Shown: positions 1 through 13,156, counted from the stretch's first letter. The stretch: DNA of 64,000 bases from Vitellaria paradoxa (GCA_019916065.1 CM034238.1:39523375-39587374); one strand, 5' to 3'. The notes: generated by a model not told the origin, from the letters alone. Made by a program: numbers and translations.

Positions 1-225
1 ATGCAATTATCCAATCTCCATCTACTCAAATCTCATCTATAATTAAGACCGGACTCAGGTTACTCTTACCTAATCTACCTACGTATCCCATCTCGGGAAT
101 CGGGTCACCGTAATTCCTATTTATACCATTTATTTCATAACCAAACTCATGATCAATATAATAATCACTACATATCATCAATAGATGTAACAATCACATT
201 ATCTCAATATTTATATAAACTGAAT

Positions 226-440
226 GGGGAACCGTGTTACACCCCCATTGGTGTAAGACTCAGGGGAACCATGTTACACCTCCTACGCCGTCTGCTAGGA
301 AACCGTGTTACACCCCTAGTCAGGCATCTACTTATCTCAAGCAGGGTAATCAATATAAATAGCGATTGGGGAACCGGGTTGGCCCCTCTGCTAGGGAACC
401 GTGTTACATCCCTTAGCAGGCATCTGCTTATCTCAAGCAG
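226..440. repeat. Cluster of GGGAACCGTGTTACACC repeats
   Basis: The motif GGGAACCGTGTTACACC or a close variant occurs five times, at about 226-245, 263-281, 297-317, 368-386 and 393-413. Two copies lie in a longer repeat of about 50 bp (293-344 and 389-440) that ends in TATCTCAAGCAG. I see no coding sense. The cluster may belong to a retrotransposon LTR or a minisatellite, but I cannot find element ends. Confidence 0.6.
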
Positions 441-1000
441 CATTCGCTTACCTCAAGCAGGATCCGGCTACAATCCGATAAATCTCATAATATCTCACCT
501 TGATATTAATGCTCAACTTCAAATGACTAACCTTTAATTATATATGTTGCCTGGGGATCATCTGATATTTTCAAAATCTCATTTTTTCATTTTTCTAAAA
601 TCGTGAATCCCGTCCATATATATATATAACCCGTATCTCGGCACGTCACAATATGAATGTGGCGCTCTCAGCCAATTAACATTCTCAACATAAATCAGAT
701 GATGCCACCCCAGTCCCAATACACATGACATGTTCAATTATGCCTAATAATTCTATTCAAGAGTTCACAACATTAAGAAAGATTGCTATATTAATTATCA
801 ATTATGTCTCATATAACTTAATCATCAATTATATTTCATATATTTTAATCACAAATAGGATCCTATTCTACCATTACCAATTTAAAATAAAGCATGCCTT
901 AAATCTCAAAATTTACACTTTTTCTAACATCTTTCTAATTATATAACATCAACTATAATTTCCCATAACTGTAGGGGCAACATTATTATCCTCCCCAATT

Positions 1001-1205
1001 CTTTAGGGGTAAAATCGTGATTTTCTTAAACTTTAGGGCCATTTTATAATTATTTAACCTCTGGGGTCCACTTTGTAATTATTTAAACTCTTGGGGAATT
1101 ACTTTGTAATTATCTAAAACTTTAAGGGTAATTATGTAATTATCCAAAACTTTAGGGGCCATTATGCAATTATCCAAAACTTTGGGGGCTGAATGGTAAT
1201 ATACC
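1001..1205. repeat. Degenerate tandem repeat, ~30-bp unit, ~7 copies
   Basis: Units of 28-32 bp follow the pattern CTTTAGGGGCCATT then ATGTAATTATCCAAAA. They vary more at the left end than at the right. About seven copies run head to tail. Repeats of this kind are common in plant LTRs and gene-poor DNA. No ORF of note crosses them. Confidence 0.75.
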
Positions 1206-1707
1206 AAACTAATTTTTATTTAGAATTTTTCTTTTCTTTTTTTTTTTTTTCTTCCCGTGAGCCTCCCAGCAAATCAGAGTGTTCTGGCTTTCTAATTTGG
1301 ATTGAATTCATACTGTCAGCCAACTTTAACCACTTTTATACAAGTTAAACATATAAAAATTTATCCAAAATTCTCACATATCATTTGTGTAATTATCATG
1401 ACTTGAAAGTATAGAAAAATTCAATACATATACGCATATATATACACACGCCTATATATACATGTATATACACATTTCACAAAATTTCACTAAATCAAGT
1501 ATATAAATATACCAAAATGATGCTTGCAACACCTAAAACACAAAATATAGGTCCCATTTACCTCAGATTTGAAAAGAAAATGAGAAATAAATAGATTTTA
1601 GTTTAGGCAACAAACCTTTCGGCGTCGATTTCTCCTACTTCGAGTGAAATCACACGAAACGGACACCGCCACAACGTTCACAGTGTCGAAAACTATCCGG
1701 GTCTACT

Positions 1708-1882
1708 TTCTTTCCTTCCCGGATCCCTCACTCTCTCTCCTCTCTTTCCCTCTCTCTCTCTTTTCTTTCTCTTCCCCCTTCCCTGGAAACCCACGGCCCA
1801 GGAAGACCAAAAAAAGAAGAAAAAGGAAAATGAGAAAAAAAAAGAAGGAAAAGGAGAGAAAGAAAGAAAAAAGAAAAGAAAG
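1708..1882. repeat. Pyrimidine tract followed by purine tract
   Basis: About 75 nt of nearly pure C/T (1708-1785) is followed, after a short GC-rich link, by about 75 nt of nearly pure A/G (1801-1880). The two halves are roughly complementary in composition and could fold back. Both strands give low-complexity open frames here that I do not regard as genes. Confidence 0.6.
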
Positions 1883-2460
1883 GCTGGGTCTGGCCTAGTT
1901 TGTCCCACCAAATATCAATTTGAACCACCCCCGGCCCAGAGAAAAATAAAATAAATTACCTAATTTCATTTTAAATATTTTATTGGCCCCAAAATAATAT
2001 GTAAATGGTGAAAATTAAATACCGAGTACTACAGTTTCACTCACCATGGTTTTTCCAAAAACTAAAGCCGAGGAACATGAACTCCACAGTTCTTCGTTTA
2101 ATCTCAATCTAGAATTGGAAGGCTTCAATGAATCAATTTTTCGCCGTTTGTTTAATCTTGATCTGAAAGTGAATGGCTTCAATGATCAATTATCATTTTT
2201 AGTTCTTTCACAAGATCCAAATTTGGTACTTCTTGATTCATTTTTTTTTTTTTATTTTTCCAAATCTCTGTTAAAATATCAGAAGGTTTCAAACATTTAT
2301 CTGTATTTTCCACCATTTTTTGGTTGATTTCTCTGTGAAATACTGTCGTATCGCTGGTGTAACGCCCGTTACGGTGCGATTGCCGTGTGACACCTAGTAA
2401 CGCTACCATATCGAGCTCGGAGCTCGCCAATTCTGTTACGTATCGACAATTTTTAATACC

Positions 2461-2463
<3 letters not shown>

Positions 2464-2498
<35 letters not shown>

Positions 2499-2500
2499 TA
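2464..2500. repeat. (TAA)n microsatellite
   Basis: About twelve uninterrupted TAA/AAT triplets. Other simple repeats in the window include (AAT)n at 8338-8371 and 18268-18303, (AT)n at 5437-5466, 41790-41805, 42435-42452, 45744-45763, 46230-46248 and 47668-47706, and (TC)n at 7330-7356 and 22540-22561. Confidence 0.9.
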
Positions 2501-2624
2501 AAAAGTTGATGTAAAAATGATATGTGGTAAAATTTACTTGAAAAAAATTACAAAAAATTACAAAAAATTGATGAATTTTGGTAAACCAAATATCCCCTAA
2601 ATCCAAAGTTTCATGTAGTCCATA

Positions 2625-2860
2625 CTATGAGTGGAATTGATCGAACTTTAGCTTGTTTAAACTTAGCTTGAATAAAAATAAAGTGGCTCAATCTCAAGTT
2701 CGAGTACTTACCTAAAAAAAAAAAAAAACTCAAGTTCTAGCCTTTGTAAGAGCTGGAGCTTGGCTTGATAAAGAGAAAAATAAGCTCAACTCACCTTAAT
2801 AGAGAGAAAAATAAGCTCAAATTTGCCATGATAAGAAGAAAAATAAGTTTAAAATTAAAA
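2625..2860. repeat. Degenerate AAGCTCAA-rich repeat
   Basis: Three imperfect copies of an approximately 30-bp unit, AGAGAAAAATAAGCTCAA, lie at about 2772-2860. They are preceded by CTCAAGTTCGAG-type sequence. The composition resembles a decayed relative of the CTCGAGCTCG-rich element at 20840-21276, but the ends are not visible. Confidence 0.4.
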
Positions 2861-3773
2861 ATTCTAAATAAAAAATACCAAATAACCACCTTTTAATTTA
2901 TAAGATTAAAAGGGAGGTCATTTTAGAATGGTCAATGTTCAACTAATAAAATTTATTTATTATACAAAGCCCACAATAATAATTTTTTTGTTCCAATAAC
3001 TTCTATTTATTGATAAGCCCTCTTTCTAACGTTAAAGTTTAATATATAATTGGATGATATGAGATAATGCAAAATGAGATTTCCTCTTTTATAATAACCA
3101 AATCTTAACATTTTACTTACCAAAAAAAAAAAAATCTTTAACATTTTATATAAACTTAGAAGTTATTGGACAAATGTAACTAAGATAAAGAAATATTGAA
3201 TTATTTTTTAGACTGATTTGTAAATTTTTGAACGGAGTCAAATAATTTAACTTTCAAGGTCAACTTGAAATATAACTGAGTCAAAATTAATATTTAAGTC
3301 TGAATTAAACAATATCCGAATCGGTCAAACTTAGGGTATGTTTGACTTACCAAAATATATTAAAAAACCTTTTTAACTTCTAATTTTTTTTAATTTTCTC
3401 TAATTAAATTTTGTCATTCGTCTCTTCTATTTTAATTTTTTTTTATAAAATTAACCATTTAAATACCACCTTAAATAATCAGTGGATAAATTAAATTGAG
3501 ATACCCATAATCTGTACCTTTAAAAATTTAACTCTTTGGTGGTGTTTGAACTCCTAAAAAATTTAAAAACAACTAAAAGTTGGTGACACGTGAAAAACAA
3601 TATATTTGATCGGTAATAAGTTGACAGTTTCTAGAATTTTGTAAATTTTTTTGAAAAAAAAAGTGGGCTCTTAATTTGATTCTATCCATCCGTACCATTC
3701 AAAATTGTACTTAAAAGTCTCTCACTTTTACTAGTCCCGACTTCCAATATTTCAACTCACGAGTTAAGACTAT

Positions 3774-4158
3774 GGGCGTGTTTGTTAGCGGGATACGGAG
3801 GTGCGATTTGATGACTATTCCATGAGTCCCTTGGAAGAGTAATGAAATTTTTGTTTGATATCTATGGATCTCACGAATTGAATGAATAAATAAAAATTTT
3901 TGTAAGATGAGTTATCTTACGAGGGGTGTGGAACTAATAATCTCCCATCTCTGGATTATTTCTTTTTTAAAATTCAAATGTTCAAAATTATTTTCTATTA
4001 CATCACATATTAAATCACATCTTTTATTTCATTTTATATCCCACTAATTAAATACTAAAAAAATAATTTCACATCAAAAATTAATCTCATCTTTTATCTA
4101 ATCCTATAGTGAATCTGTTACTTATTCCCATCATCCAATCTCTCAAACAAACGTCGCC
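3774..4158. mobile_element. MITE with GGGCGTGTTTG-type inverted ends
   Basis: The left end reads GGGCGTGTTTGTTAG. The right end, read in reverse, begins GGCGACGTTTGTTTGAG. The interior is non-coding and AT-rich, and the length is about 385 bp. These features suit a non-autonomous DNA transposon. I could not fix a target duplication, so the superfamily is open. Confidence 0.5.
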
Positions 4159-4805
4159 TATTTTCCATCTGTGTTTTGAGCGAGAGTTCTCTCTATTAAT
4201 GGACTAGTCAATAAAATAAAAAGATGTGTGTTTTTCATTTGACTAAAAAAATCGGTTCAAGGCATTTGTTAACAAATGCTTGTAATATTTATCAAAAGAT
4301 AATAAAAATATATGATGTAATAATATTTTAATAATATTTTACTCTTTTTTATGTACAACATATAAAATACTAAATATTGTTACATGAGAATTACATGAGA
4401 AATACTGTTAACCAAATTTATGAAATACAAGATATTATTATATGGTAATAAAATACATGATATATACTAGTAGAACCCATATTTAAAGATAAATATAAAA
4501 TTTAATTTTAAAATTAATTTTTCGTGTTAATTACTAAATCAATAAACATTTATTATTAAACAAATGTTATGACCCTAAAAAATAAATCTATAAAATTCAA
4601 TTTTTAGAATAATTATTTAACTAACTTCATTTGTTGTATTTTGATTCTTATTAATATATTAATTTTAAAAACATATAATAATAAAACCTACATTTTGTGA
4701 GCAAATAGAGAGTAATAAATAAATGCTCACTTACAAATTAGTTCATTTAATAAATAATAAATTTTTATATTTATTTTTTTATATAACTAAATAAGAATAA
4801 ACACT

Positions 4806-4993
4806 CAACGTAGAGACAGTAGATTGGAGTTGTATTGGTTGGAACTCTTTACAAAAAAAATCAAAAAATTTTTAAAAACTTTCAAAAATTTTCAAATCTT
4901 TTCTATCAAATTTTACTATCTATCATTTTTTACGATATTCAACCCCACGTTTGATTTTTTTTTTTTTTTCTTTTGGGACTCCAATCACACCCT
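4806..4993. mobile_element. MITE-like repeat, same family as 43746-43950
   Basis: This stretch and 43746-43950 share an AT-rich core and a GGGACTCC / GGAGTCCC end motif in opposite orientations. The chance reading frames of both translate to similar F- and I-rich peptides, which explains why each shows a short ORF. I treat both as copies of one non-coding repeat. Confidence 0.45.
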
Positions 4994-5432
4994 AAATAGC
5001 TCCACTATTATCATCACCACCTAGTACTTGAACAATTATAACGAAGTAAGAATAAAAATGAAAGTTTTCGTGCACCCCACCCTAGGGGATACTAATTATT
5101 CTATTAATCAACTAATATTATTTAAGCGGACGTTTAGAGATCAAGCTCTAATAAAATTATAAAAATAAAATTTAAAAAAATTTTCCAATTAAATTTCTAC
5201 ACTTTTACACTATTTTTTTTTCATCTAAACACAACCTGACATTTTTGTCTCATTCCTCAGTCAAAAGCTTTTCGCAAATAATACCAGAAATTATTAGATA
5301 ATAATTTAAAAAAAAAAAACAATAACTACTAAAAGCGAGAACGAAACAGTCCCAAAGCCCAAAACTCCGATACAGAACCAGTTATTAGGAGCCGGAAACT
5401 CAGGATCAGGCCATCACATATATCCACACAGG

Positions 5433-5469
<37 letters not shown>

Positions 5470-5547
5470 TATGTATACAATTATAGCGAGAGAGAGTAAC
5501 TAGGAGGAAATGGTACGCTGCCGGGGCGATCGGCGACCTTGAGAGTC

Positions 5548-5895
5548 TTATCGATGAGCTTGCGGGCCTGGCGTGCTGCGAATCTCGACCTTGACACTGG
5601 CGGTCTTGTCCATCTTACGTAGGGCTTCTCGATTTCTTCAGCGATCGCAACCTTCGACTGATCGACTGCACAAGATTCTCCAACTGATTCACCATTTACA
5701 CAGGAGCAATGATTTGTATGAATATAACAACAAATAATGGAATCTCGTCACGACACCGAAACGTTACCGCTATACTCAACCCGGCCTCTTCATTTTCTTC
5801 GTCGTCGTCTTTAAGCTTGTGTAGATAGATGCACGCAAGCACAGGACGATTCGGGCTTTACTCAACAGTAGCTTTGCTACTTTCAAGGCCTGCAT
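5548..5895 (-). pseudogene. Broken small basic-protein gene, unidentified
   Basis: On the minus strand three short frames follow each other in gene-like, less AT-rich DNA. A 39-codon frame (5895-5776) starts with ALKVAKLLLSKARIVLCL after MQ. A 26-codon frame (5695-5615) starts MVNQLENLVQSI and ends in basic residues. A 21-codon frame (5613-5548) starts MDKTASVKVEIRS. Immediately after, a different frame reads RQARKLIDKTLKVADRPGS. The last two look like one protein split by a frameshift, and a GT donor-like site follows codon 38 of the first frame. A CT-rich leader lies upstream at 5925-5945. I do not recognise the family with confidence. It could be a real intron-containing gene with assembly indels or a pseudogene. 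Confidence 0.4.
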
Positions 5896-6055
5896 TGCGG
5901 ATATGGGTTTCTCACTCCCGCCGCCCCCTCTCTCTCTCTCTTTGCGTGCGACCATTCCCGGTCATTCGCTTTTTATGATGGCACGATAAACAAAAGTCCT
6001 CATTTTCCCGATAAAATTACAGATAGCCACTTTCATCTGACTTCGAGGGACTTTA

Positions 6056-6263
6056 GGCTCTGTTCGGAAGTTTGGTTTATTAGCTTATTTGTTTATTTAT
6101 AAAATAATTAAATTTATTTTTTATATTTTAATTTTTTTGAATCTTAAGAATAGAAATATCAAATTAACAAAAATAAAAATCACTTATTAAAAATTAAATT
6201 TTTTTTCTTCTCAACTACCAAAAAATTGATTTTTTTTAGCTAATTAGTTCCCAAATCAACCTT
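6056..6263. mobile_element. MITE, family shared with 13526-13793
   Basis: The left end is GGCTCTGTTCGGAAG and the right end TTCCCAAATCAACCTT. The interior carries the phrase ATATCAAATTAACAAAAA, also found in the copy at 13526-13793 (there as ATGTCAAATTAACAAAAAG). It is non-coding and AT-rich. The type is probably hAT or PIF/Harbinger, but the target duplication was not resolved. Confidence 0.5.
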
Positions 6264-7140
6264 AATCTCTGTGTACCTGCCGGATAACGGGATGAGCTCG
6301 TCTCCTCACAATCTTCTTTTGGCTTCATTTTTTTTTTCTATTGTTATTTTTATAATTGCAAATAGGTATTTAAAAATTTGAATATTCAAACATCTAGTAG
6401 TATTGCTAATCGTGTGTGTGCCTATCATGAAAAAGGTGGCAGTTTTTATTAGCTTTTTCAAATCATACAATTTATAATTTTGAGAAAATGTTAAATTACA
6501 TCAACGAATCTTAAAAAAAAAAAAATCTAAAATCTAAAATTGTTTGGATAAAATTTATTTCTTTTTAAGAGCATTGCATTTTTTAAAATTTTATATAGAA
6601 TAATTAGTGACATCAATTTGAATGGAATGTAAGTACATATAATGTAACGAGAATCAATTAGTTAGTGGTTCCTTAATCCATAAGTCATGTCAAGCATATC
6701 CTGTCACTTAAAGATATCCTTTTTTTTAAGGTTTATTGTGATTTTAGATTTGCATAAATAGATTCCACACATATTTTATAAATATCCAGCCGAACCTCTC
6801 AGATTTTGTATTATATCATTAAAATCCTTTCTGTAAATTTTTCTTAAAATTAACTTTTACCATCATTATTAATGTTAAAAAATACGAAAAAAAGATCGAT
6901 AATTAGAATTTTATTAATAAATAATAAAATTTTTTTATTCTTATTCTAAACCTCCAATCTATTGAATAACACTCATTATAACTCATTTTTTGAAATTGTT
7001 GTAATGAAATTTGTAATAACTGTTTAGACGCTTTGCATTTTTTTCCTACTCAGTTCTGCTCGAAACTTTCCGACGTTGAGCTAAATGCCATTTAGATTGG
7101 TTTCACTAGGCAACAATAGTCGACTGAAAATTATCAACCA

Positions 7141-7396
7141 TATCACGTCAAATGAGGTAGGTATTGACGGGCCTTTTTTCTTTATACAGTGCCAAATATT
7201 AAAAAAAATGGGCCGTAGGACCCATTAAAACAAGACTGTCCAACCATTGTCCAAAGAAACGAAGTTCCTTCGTGTCCATTCCTCTTTATCAATTCTTCAC
7301 CTTACTACTATTTTTGAACAAACCTCTCCTCTTCTCTCTCTCTCTCTCTCTCTCTAAGCCATGTCATGTCAAATGATGCAGGTATTTACGGGCTTG
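7141..7396. repeat. Direct repeat flanking a CT-rich tract
   Basis: Two related ~33-bp stretches, 7141-7174 and 7363-7395, share CAAATGA..AGGTATT.ACGGGC and each is followed by CAGTGCC a few bases later. A (TC)n tract at 7330-7356 lies between them. The surroundings contain TGGGCC (7210) and resemble a broken promoter and leader, but no coding region follows. Confidence 0.4.
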
Positions 7397-8334
7397 GCAG
7401 TGCCTCATGACTGATTGCATAATTTTAAAACTGTCCAAACAGAAATTTAATCCGTCGGGATGAGAATTTTACTGTTCTCCTTCAAAAAATACAGTTTTAA
7501 ATATGTGCACCAATAGCTAAAAATTCTTCAAATCACATTTTCGCTATTTTTTGTTATTTTTCTCGTGCTAAATGCATCCTATATTAGTGTAAATATTTTT
7601 TTTTTTTACTAATATAGGGTATAAAGATAATTTTAATATTGAATTAGTTACAAAATTATTTTTTGAATGAAAAATTTAATAAAATATTTGAATGTAATAT
7701 AAATTTAGAAGATTCAAGTGCACTATTTAAACCACTTATGAGAGACTAAATGTAAAGTTAAGACAAGGTAAAATATATAAACCTAAGAAAAAATGAATAA
7801 CCACAAGAAACGGATAGGCTTTAACATGACTCCTCGATTAAGGAACACTAACAAAGCAGGTTGTATCTAATGAATCTTGTTAATTATACATACTTTAAGA
7901 CTTCATTCGAATTAATGTCACAAATAAATCTTATCCAAACAATTTAGATTTTAGATTTTTTTTAAAAGATTTTTTTGAAGTAATTTAACATTTTTCTTAA
8001 AATTATAAATGCATGGCTTGAAAAAAACTAATAAAAACTTCTTCCCTTCTCGTGGATTTGACAATAAGCACACATATAAGGAGCAGTAATATTAGATGTA
8101 GAGCCTACAGGATGTATAAACTCGAAACTACAGTGGTGTAAATGAGATAAACTCTTTTCTTATGGTATTTAGTTTGTTTGGTAAATTCTATATCTTTACT
8201 TTTTTAGTTTTTTCATTATATTTTTCTATTTCAAGTATTTTTACAATCGCTTTTAAATATTGAATAATATGCAAAAGTTACCTAAAAACACTAGATTAAA
8301 TTTTGATAAAAAACATATAAGATGAAGTTATCAA

Positions 8335-8371
<37 letters not shown>

Positions 8372-8399
8372 TAATACAAAATACATTATTCGCAAAGGA

Positions 8400-9960
8400 T
8401 ATCAAAGCCGTTGATTTTGATTATTGCTTTTGTTTATGGATTGAAAGATACTAAAAAATACAAATAAAGAGTAATATATAGGTTGAAATTTACTAAACCC
8501 GTGAAGGAGTTCATTTTGCATTCCAGCAGGCTAAATAACTCATAAACTAAGGAAATTCTAAATCAATGTGTTATTTTTTCTGTGGTACAACAAGCAGGGA
8601 AATAGATACAAAGTAGCGTTATCTTCCTTGGCTGGTCTCTAGGGCAGATATCACCATAAGATAATGTATTTTAAATAGAGTGATATGATCATAAACTGAC
8701 GTAAGTAGAGTACATAACTCTAATTGTACCTTGGTATGTGATTGGATATGATTGAGATTTCGGTAATGAAACAATGATGATACACTTGAGGTAATCATCA
8801 AACTAATGATAATGTATTTATGATGATTATTGAATGATGATATTGATGATGCATATATGCATATTTCAAGATAGTGGCGGGGATGGCATTTTATATGCTA
8901 CCCTATTCTTAAGTGGGCAAGAATAGACCCGTACTCTAGTTTGATTTCTGAGGCTGCCGAATGAGAGCAGTAAATTCTCTTTTATTTTTAGTTTGTATAT
9001 TCACCCTATTCTTTTGTCCCTGTCTATGAGGTGGATTTGTATATTTACTCTTTTGATTTTGATGGGGTTGTGAGGGTTACATAAGCCTATTAAATTATTT
9101 AATTTGGAACACTATTCCTTAGTCACAGCCAAGGCTTATTATAGTTATTTTACTTTGGTTATGTGGTCGATCTAAGTTGATACATAACCCTTATTTGATT
9201 GATTATGATGTTTACATGCATGGGATATTAGATCGCATCTCAGGTCACGGAATCAAAGGCATAACAATAATAGACTGAGTTAGGTATAATGTAAGAATTT
9301 TCCAAGGACTCTTATATTCTATCACTAGTCATATTCACCAAAGTACGACTCTTTCTCTTTTATGGATGCATCCCAATATGAATGCACACTTTTGGTTGAA
9401 CTTTGTATCCACTATAGTATAATATTGTGAACCACAGTTTAAATTCATCACAGTACAATATTATTCATTCGGTTTTGACTTTATACCAATATTTCACTGC
9501 AGGCATCAATCATAATATAATATTGTCTATTTTAAATTGAGTTAAGTGCAACGAGAGAACTTTTTGAGGATCACTTATCCTGTTATTACTCTCGTCCAAA
9601 CATATTTAAATTCAGAATTATGATTTAATCTACTTCTTGCGTAGTTTTAAAATGCATTGTATTATAGAAATTTTAAACCTAACATATATAGCATCTCACT
9701 TCATTCTATCCATATGAAATGACGACAATTAGCAATCACAAATAATCAATTCTAGCCATTGATCGTGAATCAATGCTCATTAACTGTTATACACACATAT
9801 CAAGTAAGATTGAATCAGATTAGGTTTAAAAGAATCGGACTTGAGTGAAATCCGCTAATCTTAATCTCATTTGATTTTTAAATATATTTTAAGTTATATT
9901 TTTAACTAAAAAATAATTTTGAAATTATAAAAATAAATAATTTAGTACTAAAATAAATTT
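8400..9960. other. No supported gene; repeat-derived in appearance
   Basis: No conserved coding frame is visible on either strand. Phrases such as GGGATATTAGATCGCATC (about 9225) resemble the 3' portions of plant Copia elements, but I could not find paired LTRs, a primer-binding site or polyprotein motifs. Confidence 0.35.
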
Positions 9961-9984
9961 TTATAAAAAATAAATAAAACTACA

Positions 9985-11606
9985 TCTATATAATAAATTT
10001 GTTCATTTAATGTGACATTTATCTTGCGTGAATACTCAACATTGTGGGGGAGGGGGTGCACCCTGAGGCATGGCCTTGCCTAAGGGGATGGAGAGTGTTA
10101 ATTTTTTAAAATTAGAAATTCAAACTTTATACATACATATATATTATATATAATATATATTATATTATTTTGTAAAATTATACAAATTATATTTTTTAAT
10201 AAAAATTAATTATTTTTTAAATAAATAGAGAATTAATTTTTTTTGGACTTTTGTCCTATATCAACAAAGTTTCACTACTGTTAGATCAACAACCGACTAT
10301 CAAAGCTTTTCTTTTCTATCTATTTATCTACAAATGATACGTGTATCTATACAATAATGTAACTTATTGATTTCACATTTGTATATTTTTAGAATTTGAT
10401 TCATGCTCCATGTTCTGAGAAATATTTACCATCTAAAAAAGAGGAAAAAATGGAGTCTTTGACCGTTAGATTTATACAATGGTCAATATTACTTCTTTCC
10501 CTCTCTGCTTTAATTTTTTTTGGTCACATCATATAAAAAATAATTCTTCACTCTTCCCATGTATTTTTTGAATACTTTTTATATATAAAGTTTTTAAATT
10601 AATATTTTAAAAAAATATGATAATATTTGTAATAAATAATAAAATTGTGCATTAAACAATGTATGAATACCTATTAACAAAATCAACTAAATTTTATTTT
10701 TAAAAAATATTTTAAACTTTAATTTTCCTTAAAATTTTATTAAAAAATAATATTTAAATTAAAATTTCAATTTTAATGTGCTTAAAACTTAAATTTTAAA
10801 TGCATACATTTTTACACTAAGGAAGTTTAAAATTTTGAATTTGAGATATTTTAGATTGTTTAATTTACTAGATGGCCAGGATTATTTTTCTTTCTGTCAC
10901 TCTTCCCGCATTTTTTGAATACTTTTTATATAAAATATTTTAAATTAATATTTTAAAAGATGTGATAATATTTTTAATAATTATATAAAAGATTTTAAAA
11001 CTTTTTGAATTTTAAAAGATGCGATAATATTTTTAATAATTATATAAAAGATTTTAAAACTTTTTGAATTTGAAATATTTTCAACTGTTAAATTTGCTCA
11101 ACCACCAAGACTATTTTTTCTTTTTCTCTTTCTTCTCATATTTTTTTTAAATATTTTTTATAAAAGATTTTAAATTAATATTTTTAGAAATATGATAATA
11201 TTTTTAGTAAAGATATAAAAGATTTAAAAAATTTTTAATTTGAGATATTTTCAACTGTTGAATTTGCTTTGGCCATGATTATTTTTTTTTTTTTCTCACT
11301 CTTTTCATATTTTTTTGAATACTTTTTATTTAAGATTTTAAAGTAGTATTTTAAAAAATGTGATACTACTTTTATATATATATATATAAGATTTTAAATT
11401 AATATTTTAAAAAAATGCTAATATTTTTAATAATAATAAAATTTTATATTTTATTGAACACTATATGAATACCTTAATCTTTTTTTATTAGTGTTTTTTT
11501 ACATGTTATTTTTACACTTTTTCATGTATATTTTTTATAAATTTAAATTTAAATTATTTACACGTCAAATTATATTTCTGTACTTTTAAGAACGGGTAAT
11601 TACTAG
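9985..11606 (+). mobile_element. Non-autonomous Helitron
   Basis: The 5' end is TCTATATAATAAATTTG, preceded by A. The 3' end is AACGGGTAATTACTAG, followed by T. Helitrons typically start with TC, end in CTAG and insert between A and T, so the boundaries fit. The interior (about 10510-11470) is built from four degraded copies of an AT-rich unit containing TTTTTGAATACTTTTTATA and a following TGTGATAATATTT, plus an exact ~57-bp tandem duplication around 10970-11070. There is no Rep/helicase. It belongs to the family of the elements at 22326 and 29373. Confidence 0.7.
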
Positions 11607-11849
11607 TAAATAGATAAATCGGCTAAAAATGTTTTTTCAATATGAGAGAATAAGGCAGGCCAAGGTTGAAATTTCAAGTTATGGAACCTATCTCCACTTC
11701 TAGTCAAGATTCACCACCTAGCGTCATTTTTATGTTTTATTTTTTCGACTTGCAAAATTATTGGATTCACCAGCTAGCGTCATTTTTATGTTTTATTTTT
11801 TTGACTTGCAAAATTATTAAAAATCAATAGTAGACGTCCAATCGGTATC

Positions 11850-12218
11850 GAGCCCGTTTGAAGGCTAAAAAAAGTAAAAAAATCAGAAGTTACATTTTTT
11901 AACTTTTAATACGTTTGGTGGAATTACAATTTTTCTCACTTTTCTATTCTACTACAGTAATTTATTCCACAAAAAATTTTACTAAACACACAAAAATTGT
12001 CACTTTTCTGCTTTGCGACAGTAAAAAAATTTACCAAACACACAAAAAGTTATAATTTTTCTACTCTATTACAGTAAAAAGTTAACCAAACACCAAAAAG
12101 TTACAAAAAATTATATTTTTTTCACCAAACACATCAAAAGATTAAAACTACAAAAAAAACACAAAAAACTATTAAAAATTTTACTTTTTACTTTTTTTTT
12201 TAACTTCCAAACGGACTC
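11850..12218. mobile_element. MITE with GAGCCCGTTTG ends
   Basis: The left end is GAGCCCGTTTGAAGG. The right end, reversed, is GAGTCCGTTTGGAAG. Both continue into A-rich runs with AAAAGTAAAA. The triplet ATC flanks both sides (11847-11849 and 12219-12221), a possible 3-bp target duplication. The interior has several CCAAACAC phrases. It is non-coding. Confidence 0.6.
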
Positions 12219-12647
12219 ATCTTCGGTTGAAGTAGGCTGAAATTAATAGAAAAAATAAATAAACAAAAATAGTTCAAACTCTTGACAGGTCATTTCGTAC
12301 AATTATCTAGAGGCAACTTCTTTATCGATAGTACAATAGTTAATTTGAGTTTTGACTCCACGCCCAGATTAGAATCTTCCTTCTAGACGGTTGACCATTG
12401 AAATTCCAGCACCATACGGAAAAACAGAGCCAGTGACTAAAATGCAATGCAACTACCCCAGGTTTGAAGTTTTGGCAGAAATTTTAAACCGATTTAACCA
12501 AGCTAGTTGAATAGCGTATTTTTAATAATTTACATATTTATACTGTTTTATTTATATTTCTTTAAAAAATATTTATTTTATTACTACGTTATTTATATTT
12601 ATATTTTTTTTGTTTTTAAATATATTTTAAAAATAAATAATTTTTAG

Positions 12648-12803
12648 AAGGTGTTTAGTTTGCAAAAATTTAACCTAAAAGTACAGTAAAAATATAAAAA
12701 TTTAATGTAAAAATAATATGCGATAAAATTTAATTAGAAAAAAGTACAAAAAATTAATAAAATTAATAAATTTTGATTCATTTTAACCAACCAAACACCC
12801 TTT
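12648..12803. mobile_element. Short MITE with AAGGTGTTTAG ends
   Basis: This 156-bp element runs from AAGGTGTTTAGTTTGC to CCAACCAAACACCCTTT. The interior contains ACAGTAAAAATATAAAA and AATTAATAAATTTTG. The same interior in the reverse direction is seen at 23414-23571. Weaker relatives lie around 2498-2600 and 42880-43000. Confidence 0.6.
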
Positions 12804-13151
12804 ATTGGGTGGACATAAAATTTAGTCTCGATAAATAATAAAAATATTTAATAAATCCAACCCTGCCCATGTCCACCCTTGAGCAACAACCGTTATGACT
12901 CTACAAAATTTGACACAAACATTTATTGTTGGTCCTCAAATTCTTTAAACAATTAAAATTTAAACCGACACATTGCTCCAAAAATAATAAAAATAAACAT
13001 AAAAAAACAACCATTGTGAGAATATTTGCATTTTAGGCTCTTTTGAAACAAATTTCTTAAAAAATACTTTTAATCATATTTCAAAACAAAAATAATTTTC
13101 TGAAAAATATTTTATATTAAAACAAACAGAGCCTTAATTTCAATTGCACAC

Positions 13152-13156
<5 letters not shown>

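Noticed and set aside
1644..1928. Open frames on both strands of 84, 72 and 66 codons
   Set aside because: They only read the pyrimidine/purine tracts (K/E/R-rich or F/S/L-rich) and show no domain.
4824..5024. 66-codon ORF similar to one at 43730-43951
   Set aside because: The similarity comes from two copies of a MITE, not from a protein.
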